From positions 918,106 to 982,105 of the forward strand of contig NW_002060950.1 in the NCBI RefSeq assembly GCF_000150275.1: DNA of 64,000 nucleotides, written 5' to 3'. The number at the start of each line of letters is the position of its first letter. Positions within the stretch are counted from its first letter, which is position 1. The notes below the pieces were generated by a model. The model was not told where the DNA came from and made no database searches. It saw nothing but the letters and a program-made list of their open reading frames with translations. The position numbers and the translations under genes were made by a program. Shown here piece after piece: positions 13,398 through 22,762 of the stretch. The stretch comes from Trichoplax adhaerens (Eukaryota > Placozoa > Uniplacotomia > Trichoplacea > Trichoplacidae).

Positions 13398-15626
13398 TTA
13401 CAGTTGACTATCTTTCAATTTGTCAAATAATGTTCTTTCCAGCAATTTCAGGCGTTGATTTGCTTTTTCATCCAAAGTCTGCCGGTGACTTTGTTGAAAG
13501 ATCTGGCTTCCATTCGTCGCTTTATCAAATGTTGTTTTAATCAAAGGTAGTAATGTATTGCCAAGTTGGTCATGATTTAAATAAGTGGATATTAAGTGAA
13601 GTAATCGTTTTTCCATTAAACCGTTATGATCTTTAATCGAATCCCGATTAGAGCTTTTATTCGATGAAGTAGATAATTTACGAATTGTGGATTGAGCCAT
13701 TTGTTGCAATCCTTCAGCGATGTGTATTTTAATATCATGGTCAGTATTAACATTCATAAGTAGATCCCAAAATAAATTTTCGATATATTGCTTCTCTTCT
13801 GGCATCGAAGAGTTTAAAGCTACCAATTGATTAACAGCGGTTCTCTGCAAAATAGCATCATCACTACAGTTTAAAATATTACTCCATCTTATGTGCGCTG
13901 GCCAATGCTTATTATTCATGATATAATTACGGGTTTGCTTAGGTATGGCAATGGATTGTGTCGCCATATTTAACAACTGTTGAACAGCATAATCATCTTT
14001 TAAATTACCACCTTCGATGATAGCGTCAATTAAGAGGACAATCATGGCATCCTTTCGCTCAGTAACAATTAACGATAGAAAAAATTGGGATACATCGATA
14101 CGAAATTTTTCACTAAACATGGCTTTATCTTTCAATTCATACAGTGCTTTACGGCGGAATAAGAAATTGTCATTACATTCAATGAGATATTTAAGATGAT
14201 CATTTCTTAATAGCGATTTATTAATTAATTCTTCGATAATATAATTTTGTAATGCCTGTTGTTGATCTGATGAACCTGATGAGATAGCAATTCGCCATAA
14301 TTTACTGACGATATCCTGTTGTTTAATTTTCTCCTTTGCCCAATAAATCATTGCATCGATTAATTCGTAGGCAATTTCACGATTGGCTGTACGTATATTC
14401 CTTTCCCAACGTTGTAATATAGTATCTTGTAAATCGAGAAAACGCCAGCCTAAATTTTGTAATGATTGTATAATTGTTTTTTTAACATCCATACGATGTC
14501 GACCTTGTAATAAAGCTAAAAATTCACCGATTAAATCTTGAAATAGTGTCGGATGTTGTTGATAATTTAGTTTATCAATAAAATTAACTAAAGCTTTACA
14601 TGCTTCCAAGATGATACGAGCTCGATTTTCTTCTTTTAATACATCCAACATTAATTCAAATTTAGTGGTGCAAAATTTTAAGTTAAATTGATCTTGGAAA
14701 GCTTTTGCTACCGTCAATAGACGCAATGTTGATATCAATGTCAATCTTTGATCGACTGCATTTAAGTCGCTATCCCTTACTAAGAGAATATCATTACGAA
14801 TTAATGATTCAACAGTAATGGTTTGCAATCGCTTATGAGGGGTTTCGGTTAGGATATTTTCAGCTAATTGCGATGCATCATAAAAAAGGGAATAATCATA
14901 AGGGTAAGGATATCCTTCATCGGATGATGCGCAACAAATGGTTTGGATACTTGTAATTCGTGTAATAATCTCTTCTTTATCATCTAAGCTATATTTATTT
15001 AATTTAATATTATAGAGTAATGCTTGGATCGCTAAAGCTTTACTTTGGCGTGTTTTCCCAGTCAATAATAATTGTAGATATAACGTAGGGAAATGATTTT
15101 GCTCACCCGATGGTATTTTATCCGCTACTCGAAATATTTTGTCATCATCATACCAATGATCGATAATCTCTCCTACCTGTGCATAATTCTGCACCAGATA
15201 TCCCACGATAGTATTACGTAAGCCACAAAAATCCAAGTTAACTTCATTTTGGATGCGATCTAAGAATAAGCCTACAACCATTTCCTGGATACTTTTAGGG
15301 GTTGCATTATCGTTGGCAATTAATCGAATAGTCATGATGGCACATTGCTCATCCGCTTTTTCATTTGCTTCTAACTCCATCATAGGCTCGTATAATATAA
15401 CTTTACCCCATAGTCGATTAATGATGAACGTTAAATCTTTTTCGTTATATTGACTTTGACGGATCCATGTGATCAACTTTCTTATTTCTGATTTCTCATC
15501 GTTATACCTACCAATTTCAGCCCAATTGATAATATCTTCTAAAGGATTAGAATCCTGATCGTTCATATTGTCAAAGTTTAATTTTTTTCGCTCTTTATTT
15601 TCCAAATGGTTACTTTCATCAGACAT
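13398..15626 (-). CDS. Large intronless HEAT/ARM-like helical protein, paralogue of the 284-2878 gene
   Basis: Single frame of 742 residues, ATG at 15624-15626 and TAA at 13398-13400. The start is acidic and hydrophilic (MSDESNHLENKERKKLNFDN); the remainder is an alpha-helical solenoid with no recognisable catalytic site. Its C-terminal half aligns by eye with the 864-residue protein at the left end: an LW.I motif, a segment with FRRKALYEL and AM, an IPK.TR motif, then KHW....RW.N, all in the same order. Unlike that paralogue it ends in a charged helix (LLERTLFDKLKDSQL) without a membrane segment, so it should be soluble. The two genes are on the same strand about 10.5 kb apart, separated by decayed repeats. 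An adjacent pair of about 160-bp direct repeats sits right upstream of the start. Family and function not recognised. Confidence 0.88.
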   Translation of the reverse strand: MSDESNHLENKERKKLNFDNMNDQDSNPLEDIINWAEIGRYNDEKSEIRKLITWIRQSQYNEKDLTFIINRLWGKVILYEPMMELEANEKADEQCAIMTIRLIANDNATPKSIQEMVVGLFLDRIQNEVNLDFCGLRNTIVGYLVQNYAQVGEIIDHWYDDDKIFRVADKIPSGEQNHFPTLYLQLLLTGKTRQSKALAIQALLYNIKLNKYSLDDKEEIITRITSIQTICCASSDEGYPYPYDYSLFYDASQLAENILTETPHKRLQTITVESLIRNDILLVRDSDLNAVDQRLTLISTLRLLTVAKAFQDQFNLKFCTTKFELMLDVLKEENRARIILEACKALVNFIDKLNYQQHPTLFQDLIGEFLALLQGRHRMDVKKTIIQSLQNLGWRFLDLQDTILQRWERNIRTANREIAYELIDAMIYWAKEKIKQQDIVSKLWRIAISSGSSDQQQALQNYIIEELINKSLLRNDHLKYLIECNDNFLFRRKALYELKDKAMFSEKFRIDVSQFFLSLIVTERKDAMIVLLIDAIIEGGNLKDDYAVQQLLNMATQSIAIPKQTRNYIMNNKHWPAHIRWSNILNCSDDAILQRTAVNQLVALNSSMPEEKQYIENLFWDLLMNVNTDHDIKIHIAEGLQQMAQSTIRKLSTSSNKSSNRDSIKDHNGLMEKRLLHLISTYLNHDQLGNTLLPLIKTTFDKATNGSQIFQQSHRQTLDEKANQRLKLLERTLFDKLKDSQL

Positions 15627-15649
15627 GTTATTAAAGGAATGAGGCAGCT

Positions 15650-15965
15650 GTGCCCGCTGGATTGAAAATATTTTTCTAGTTTTAAATTTAGTAGAGCACT
15701 TTATGTAAGATAATAAATTGGATTACGCCGTAGAGGATGGATTATATTTTACCGGGAGGAAATTAAAATGATCACTGACTTGCATCAGCGAGTTTAATTA
15801 AAGAATAAGGTAGTAGTGTCCACTGGATTGAAAATGCTTTTTAGTTTTATATTTAGTAGAGCACTTTATATAGTGTAGAAAGTTGGATTTAGATGTAGAA
15901 GGTGGGCTATATTTTCAGGAAAGGAAATTAAAAGGATTACTGAGTTGTATAAGCAAGTTTAATCT
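15650..15965. repeat. Two-copy direct repeat, about 165 bp, immediately upstream of the 742-residue gene
   Basis: Copy 1 starts near 15653 and copy 2 near 15820. Shared phrases in order are 'tggattgaaaat', 'tagttttaaatttagtagagcacttta', 'ttggatta', 'gatgga.tatattttac' and 'aggaaattaaaa.gat.actga'. They lie 27-340 bp upstream of the minus-strand ATG at 15626, so they cover the likely promoter or 5' UTR. Confidence 0.8.
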
Positions 15966-16152
15966 TGAATGAAATAAACAAGTATTGAGATCTTATCGAT
16001 TAATAAAAGTTTGGCTAAAGATTGTTATTCAGTGATCACTTGGATGAATTAATGTTTTAGCTATTTTCTTGTAGCTGTTTACCTATAATCGCTCCGTGTA
16101 AAAGTAAGATGATTGGAAAAAACTCATTCACTTCAGGCAAGGAGGAATCTGA

Positions 16153-16266
16153 ATGGCTCAGCTTGTATTAGTCTTGTTTATTCTTTGGGTAGCAACCGCC
16201 GAAAATTTTCAACACTTGGCTAGCGATAAGACTGGTAATACGAAACGAGTTCAATTCGTAAATTAA
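16153..16266 (+). CDS. Possible small secreted-peptide exon (uncertain)
   Basis: A 37-codon frame from ATG 16153 to TAA encodes a textbook signal peptide (MAQLVLVLFILWVATA, predicted cut before ENFQ) followed by a short hydrophilic part containing KR. A possible donor 'ACTG|gtaata' at 16230 is phase-compatible with an acceptor 'atttag' at 16346. That would add a segment reading DAQFYLLDHNKSLSTDAVKAF, which resembles an EF-hand loop lacking two residues, before a stop near 16427. Beyond it another open stretch carries basic sites (KKNR, KRR). It could be a short secreted protein, a neuropeptide precursor, or chance. There is no homology evidence. Confidence 0.25.
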   Translation: MAQLVLVLFILWVATAENFQHLASDKTGNTKRVQFVN

Positions 16267-16429
16267 TAAACTACTTTTTGAACTTGCGTTAGGATACGAA
16301 ATAACTGACTAGATTAAATTGATGTATTCAAATGAAGAGAATTTAGACGCCCAGTTTTACCTGTTAGATCACAATAAAAGTCTTTCTACCGATGCTGTCA
16401 AGGCTTTTGTGGTTTTAATGCTAGCCTAG

Positions 16430-19400
16430 ATTAATGAAGAAGAACAGACAATTTCCTGAGGTAGAAAAATTGAGAAATAGCATCCAGGGTGGGGCATCGA
16501 AGAGGAGACTTTTTCCTGCCGTTCTACGTTAAAATGATTGAATAGTGGCGCGTGGAAACCTAGTTGGCGCTTTTACCTTCTACATAACCACTGACTAATC
16601 TCGAATGAGAGCAGAAAAGGGAAAGAATGGAAGTAAGATGATAGATTTAAAGATGTTGGGAGGGATTAAAGATTCTTCATATCTATTGTCATGGTCGTGT
16701 AATTTTTTCGAGGACAAAAGCAAATCCGTAAGCGGTCCTACAGCAACATTGGGCTTGTCTATTACATCCATTTATTATTGTTAAATTTAGATTCATGTCG
16801 TTTTTAGTTATGCATAGAAGGATTCAAGCTCTGTTTGCCTTGTCTTGTGTTTTTTTGAATTTTCAGCATTTGAATTATAACAGTTATGTTATTGTTTTAA
16901 TTAATAAGTCAGAGTAGTCACCACTAGTTGTGAAGATGAAATTGGCATAATTATGAAATCAAATAATAACATCACACTGTCTAGGTTGGACAAATGGGTT
17001 CATGTTGCAAAGAATCAATTGCTTACCCCATGTGAGGGCAGATCATGTCCAGACATTTGGAACTAATATTAAATAAATGGATATTATTTAGTTGAGATAT
17101 ATAAAGGAAGACAAATAAGGCTTTGGTCAAAGAATTTCGACTGCTTGTATTCTTTGAAAAGAAATCACAAATAGTTACTGATTGATTTCTATGATGACTG
17201 GTAATCTTAGTTTGTTTTTGGCTTAAAATTGCGAGCAGGAAATAGAAATCTGATTATAAACGTAAAACGGGAAAATACGGTGAAATAGACAATAAATTTC
17301 AATCCTGTACTAAATTTTTAGTAACCGCGGTTGGCGGCTATAATTTTTTTGATGCTTCTATATCATCTACTATCAGTTACGCTACGCGAAAAGTACGCGT
17401 ATCAAGACTGTAGAGCATTTCCTTAAGTGATATCGATTGAGATTAATATGTAGAGACCTTTTATTCTTTATTACAAATCGTAGCAATTCTTTATTAATTC
17501 TAGTTATAATATCGATCATTTTTTTAGTCATTGTACTTAATAATGATATCCATGTTCTAGCGGAAGCTGTAGTTCGCTGAAAGATGACGGAGGGGGGCAA
17601 GACTGAAACCATTACATTACCTAATCGACTGGAAAATCGATTCCATAAGTATATATAGGCTATCCTGTACGATTTGCAGTAACCGATAGTGTACTAATTC
17701 CTTGTCTGGACGATTAATATGAAGTTGCATTTTGATGAAAATTATTTCTTCGTCTAATCGAGTTAGAGGCGGATTTTACTGGCGTTTATGACCTCTATCC
17801 ATCGATCAATAGTTGTGTACCGTAACTGTATATTGGGTCGATAGTTTACATGAAGTAGGCTATTAAGGGAAATTATTTCAACTTACAATTATGTTGCAAT
17901 GTTAATGCAACATAACTGTCAATAAGTAGATAAAATTTCCCTCATATCAATATTCATTTCTCTGTTGATTTGCGTTCGAATATGCCGCAAATGTTAGGAG
18001 TCAAAATAGAAATTTTAGCACATAGTTTTGAAAATTAAATTTACGTACCGTTTGCAATATTGTAATGGCATTTTAACTAGAAGTAACTCGATTACAACTT
18101 GACTTGAGTCAAGGATAAAGGCAATCAAAAGCGAATTTATTCCGTTTCACAATTTCATGAAGCTTATAGTCGTCTTCTGATTTATTGCCATAATCTAATT
18201 CTATGTTTTGGTCTAATTATAATATTTTTGATATTAACTATCAATAAATTCCTCCTTCGTTGTGAAGTTCACAGTATGATTAGGATTTTTGGGTCAGAAA
18301 GTAAAGTAAGCATTGCCTTTCTTGTCTGGTCGAACTATTTGTAATGATTCTAGTCAGTAATAAACTTCAAGGCACCATCGCTATAAACGAAGACATTGAA
18401 CAAAATTGGTCGACCTAAGGTACACTTCACGTTTTGCCACTACAAATTTGAGAATCCCCACAAAAACTTTGGATCGTATCGATTTCCAAATGTCCAAGCT
18501 AAAATTTATATACGAACAAGGAAATTTCTGCGATATGTGTGTTTCGAATATATTACGAAATGACAATGAATAGATTATATTGCTAATATACAAAGTAAAG
18601 AGATGTTAATTCTACTGTCGGCCAAAGGTACAGTTACGGTACAGTATATTCAATTTTGAGTTTTCAAATTGCAAGAAACTTTAAAACGTAAACGCTCTTC
18701 GTTCATCACGCTACACTCGCTAAATATTCTAGTTGTGTAGTTAATATACAGGTGTATTGTAGTAAAGGTAAGTTAACTTATTTTTTATGCAGTGATGAAT
18801 TATATCGTGATAGAAAGCCCCTTCAACTTTTCGAATAAGCAGACTATGTTACTTTCTTTCGTAAATATCGTAATCATGAACCTTCTTATTATGTTCGTGG
18901 TAGCTTAGAAAATTATTACTCTAGAATCGTTTATTGATCAATTAGTAAATCGTATTTATACATCTCCAAGATTACTTAGCTCATGGTTTACTTAACTTGT
19001 GATTTACAAGTGAAATAAGTATATCTATATCTACAGTATTACAGCATATAGTGAAATTATGTCATATCTATAATCAAGAGTAATTTCACAATCTAAGTAG
19101 TCTAAGGTAAATCCTAACAAGTACCGCTATCATCCAAATATATAACATTTCTGATACTAGAGAGCCTGCAATCGTTGGTCAATACTATCTAATAAACATT
19201 GTAAACAACCTCAAGCTAACTTGCCCTAGTATGAATACATAAGTATATATGCTCTTCTTCACCATAATCAAGTATTAAGAGATTCTCCGGTGTATAGTAC
19301 ATCTCAAATTGCCTTCAACGGCACAGAAAGTACCTCGAAATTGATTAAATCAAGCTAGTATTATATTTTATGGTATATAAAGTAAACTAGAAAGCGAAGC

Positions 19401-20134
19401 GTGAAGGTAAAGCAAAGCAAGATTTAGACATATATGTCCACATTAACAATTAGGTGAAAATGGATTTAGAGATTTGTATAATCCATTAAATCGATGAGAA
19501 TTATAGATACTTTTATATACGAGAATATAATTATAAAGATGATGAACAGTGAATAGTAATTTATAACCTACTTTCAGTAATCTTATGAGTTGCATGCTTC
19601 TTACTTAGTATAATCAATTGCAGTATCGCGATTCTATTACGTTACTCTCGCTCTTATAATCTTAAATGAATTTTCCTCAATAATAATTACCGTACTTTAA
19701 AGACGATAGAATAATTCTCCAGTAGTAATTATATTTGGTAATTCTTCCATGGTATAATGAATGCAACATCTTTACGAATATCACTCCAATAATGCTATTA
19801 TTCTCTATTCTCTTATTATAATCGCTATGTAAGGTGAATGTTGTATACTAAGAACTACTAATTAATTTAGAACTGCAGAATTTAGAGAATAAATAATCAT
19901 TTCATCATTATGTTTATCGTTACTTTTGTATTTTCTGGCATATGTGTTATATAGATCGTATTGCAGTAAAATATATTGCGTTGACATATGGTTTAGAGAC
20001 AAAGAAATAACTTTAAATGAAACGATCATATCGATCATTTGGAAAGCTATTTAAGGTTGTAGTTTCTGTCGAATAGAGCATTAGTGTCTACTTCCGCAAT
20101 CTCATGCTCTCAATTTTTTGTTGTATATTGAAAC
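16430..20134. other. Intergenic, no supported gene
   Basis: AT-rich DNA with only short chance frames. Around 17640-17860 phrases such as 'ccttgtctggacgattaat' and 'gatcaatagttgt' resemble the decayed repeats at 25.0-26.3 kb. The right end should contain the promoter of the TPR gene starting at 20135. Confidence 0.4.
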
Positions 20135-22678
20135 ATGCCGAAGGAATCTATCAAACTGACTGTTCCTGATGAAATCCAATCTGTTTACCGAAAAGGTGTG
20201 AAATTTCAGCAAGAAGGAAATGATGAACAGGCGCTATTCTATTACAAAAATGCTATTACAAGAATCCAATCCATATCCAAGAATAGTGATAATAATCACC
20301 TTCACCTTGAACTTGATATTTATATCGAAATGACTGATTGCTACATAAATCAATATGAATTGATGGAAGCCGGCAAATGGAATGGAAAAGCAGAGAAATT
20401 TGCCAAGCAACTACAAGATGAAGTGAAAATTTCAAATTGCTTAGATAGGCAGGGGCGTATTAAACGATTGCAAGGTAATTTGAATGAAGCTTTAAGTGAT
20501 TTGAACAAATCGCTTGAAAATAAATTAAAACATTTAGGAACTGAAGATATCAGTATCAGTTATACTTATCACAACATTGGAAGTGTCTATGGTGATCAAG
20601 GCAAATATGGTGATGCTCTATTAATGCATAACAAATCACTCAAGATTAGACTAGCACAACTTGGTGATAATCATCCTGAAGTTGCTATAACATATGACAA
20701 TATTGCTCTTGTCTATGGTAATCAAGGCAAGTACGATGAAGCTCTGTCAATGCATAACAAATCGCTCAAGATTAGGCTTACACAAATTGGCGATAATTAT
20801 CCAATTATTGCTACAACATATAACAACATTGCGCTTGTTTATGATGATCAAGGCAAGCATGATGATGCTCTATCAATGTATAAAAAATCACTCAAGATTC
20901 AAAAAGCACAACTTGGTGATAATCATCCAAGTATTGCTTTAACGTATAACAGCATTGCACTTGTCTATATTGATCAAGGCAAGTATGATAGCGCTCTATC
21001 ATTATGCAATAAATCACTCAAGATTCAGCTAGCACAACTTAGTAACAATCATCCAAGTATTGCTGAAACATATAACAACATTGCAAGTGTCTATAATCGT
21101 CAAATTAAGCATGATAACGCTCTATCAATGTATAACCAATCACTCAAGATTCGACTAGTACAATTTAGTGACAACCATCTAAGTATTGCTGCAACATATA
21201 ATAAAATTGCAAATATTCACAAAGATCAAGGCAAATATGATGACGCTTTATCAATGCATAAAAAATCACTCAAGATTCAATTAGCGCAACTTGGTGACAA
21301 TCATCGTGATATTGCTACAACATATAACGACATTGCAAATGTCCATTATCATCAAGGCAAGTATGATGACGCTCTATCAGTATATAACAAATCGCTTAAG
21401 ATTATACTAACACAACTTGACGATAATCATCCAATTATTGCCACGATATATTACAACATTGCAAATGCTTATGCTGATCAAGGCAACTATGATGAAGCTT
21501 TATTAATGTATAATAAATCACTTAAAATTCGAAAAGCTATTCTTACTGATAAGTATCCAAGCATTGCTAAAACATATGACAACATTGGAAATGTGTATGA
21601 TGGTCAAGACAAGTATGATGGCATTCTACCAATGTATAATAAATCATTCAAGATTAGACAAACTAATCTTGGCCATAAGCGTGCACGTATTACGACAACA
21701 TATAACAACGTTGCTCTTGTCTATGATGATCAAGGCAAGCATGATGACGCTCTTTCAGTGTATACTAAATCACTCAAGATTAGATTAGCACAGTTTGATG
21801 GCGATTATCCAAATGTTGCTACAACATACAACAATATTGCGCTTGTCCATGCTGATCAAGGCAAGTATGATAACGCTTTATCAATGTTGAATAAATCGCT
21901 GGAGATTAAATTAGCAAGACTTGGTGGCAATCATCCTGATATTGCTATAATATATAACAACATTGCACTTGTCTATATAGATCAAAAGAAGTATAATGAT
22001 GCTCTATCAATGTGTAATAAATCACTCCAGATTCAACTAGCACAACTTGGTAACAATCATATCGATGTTGCTACAACATATAACTACATTGCAAATATCT
22101 ATCATCATCAAAGCAAGTATGATGACGCACTATCAATGTATAATAAATCACTCAAGATTAGACTAACAAAGCTTGGTGATAATCATTCAAGTATTGCCTC
22201 CACATATATCAACATTGCAAGTGTCTATCATCATCAACGCAAGTATGATAACGCTCTAATAGTATTGAATAAATCACTGAAAATTACATTAGCAAAACTT
22301 GGTGATAATCATCCAAGTATTGCTGCAATATATAATAATATTGCAAACGCCTATCAAGAGCAAAAGAAATACGACGATGCTCTACTCATGTATAACAAGT
22401 CATTGCAAGTTTCTTTAGCAACAGTCGGTGAGAATCATCTTAATACTGAGCAATCCTATCGAAATCAAGCTATAGTTCATCATCAACAGTCGAACTATAG
22501 TCAAGCAATAGCATTCTATCGAAAGTCTAGCAATACTCTACGCAATCTCTACGGAGAAAATCATCCGCAAATCCTCCTCAATGCGAAGCAGATTGCTGAA
22601 TGTTCCAAACAACTGCAAGAAAACAAAGATACAGGTAATCAATCAGCTATCCTACCATTCCACACCATCATCAGGTGA
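20135..22678 (+). CDS. Kinesin-light-chain-like tetratricopeptide (TPR) repeat protein
   Basis: Intronless frame of 847 residues, ATG in context 'gaaacATG', stop TGA at 22676-22678. Residues 1-118 form a divergent helical N-terminus that itself looks TPR-like (GVKFQQEGNDEQALFYYKNA). From residue 119, sixteen full 42-residue repeats run in perfect register (A-L-S-M-Y-N-K-S-L-K-I-x-x-x-x-L-G-D-N-H, then IA.TYNNIA.VY..QGKYDD) to about residue 790, followed by one partial repeat and a short tail. The 42-residue length and the LGDNHP motif are those of the kinesin-light-chain/nephrocystin-3 type TPR. No NB-ARC, CHAT, kinase or other effector domain is attached, so it is probably a binding scaffold; partners are unknown. 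The repeats are very similar even at nucleotide level (126-bp period), implying recent duplication or gene conversion. An A-rich tract follows the stop. Confidence 0.92.
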   Translation: MPKESIKLTVPDEIQSVYRKGVKFQQEGNDEQALFYYKNAITRIQSISKNSDNNHLHLELDIYIEMTDCYINQYELMEAGKWNGKAEKFAKQLQDEVKISNCLDRQGRIKRLQGNLNEALSDLNKSLENKLKHLGTEDISISYTYHNIGSVYGDQGKYGDALLMHNKSLKIRLAQLGDNHPEVAITYDNIALVYGNQGKYDEALSMHNKSLKIRLTQIGDNYPIIATTYNNIALVYDDQGKHDDALSMYKKSLKIQKAQLGDNHPSIALTYNSIALVYIDQGKYDSALSLCNKSLKIQLAQLSNNHPSIAETYNNIASVYNRQIKHDNALSMYNQSLKIRLVQFSDNHLSIAATYNKIANIHKDQGKYDDALSMHKKSLKIQLAQLGDNHRDIATTYNDIANVHYHQGKYDDALSVYNKSLKIILTQLDDNHPIIATIYYNIANAYADQGNYDEALLMYNKSLKIRKAILTDKYPSIAKTYDNIGNVYDGQDKYDGILPMYNKSFKIRQTNLGHKRARITTTYNNVALVYDDQGKHDDALSVYTKSLKIRLAQFDGDYPNVATTYNNIALVHADQGKYDNALSMLNKSLEIKLARLGGNHPDIAIIYNNIALVYIDQKKYNDALSMCNKSLQIQLAQLGNNHIDVATTYNYIANIYHHQSKYDDALSMYNKSLKIRLTKLGDNHSSIASTYINIASVYHHQRKYDNALIVLNKSLKITLAKLGDNHPSIAAIYNNIANAYQEQKKYDDALLMYNKSLQVSLATVGENHLNTEQSYRNQAIVHHQQSNYSQAIAFYRKSSNTLRNLYGENHPQILLNAKQIAECSKQLQENKDTGNQSAILPFHTIIR
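20489..22504 (+). repeat. 126-bp coding tandem repeat array, 16 copies
   Basis: DNA counterpart of the TPR array. The phrase 'aataaatcactcaagatta' followed by 'gcacaacttggtgataatcatcc' and 'gctacaacatataacaacattgc' recurs every 126 bp with no frame change. The regular period and high similarity make this stretch prone to assembly collapse. Confidence 0.9.
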
Positions 22679-22717
22679 CTAGTGCATTTTAGTGCTAACT
22701 TTCTTATTTTGGTCAAT

Positions 22718-22762
22718 AGAAAAAGAAAATAAAAATAAAAATAAAAATGAAAAAGAAGAAGT
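22718..22762 (+). repeat. A-rich (AAAAT)n tract just after the TPR gene
   Basis: Begins about 40 bp after the stop codon: several AAAAT/AAATA units followed by GAAAAAGAAGAAG. It contains AATAAA-like polyadenylation signals, so it may be the poly(A) site, or the trace of an ancient poly(A) tail if the intronless gene is a retrocopy. Confidence 0.5.

Noticed and set aside
14017-15453. Plus-strand frames inside the 742-residue gene
   Set aside because: Antisense shadows of a long conserved frame; no features of their own.
20694-21788. Second-frame ORFs inside the TPR gene
   Set aside because: Shadows created by the 126-bp repeat.
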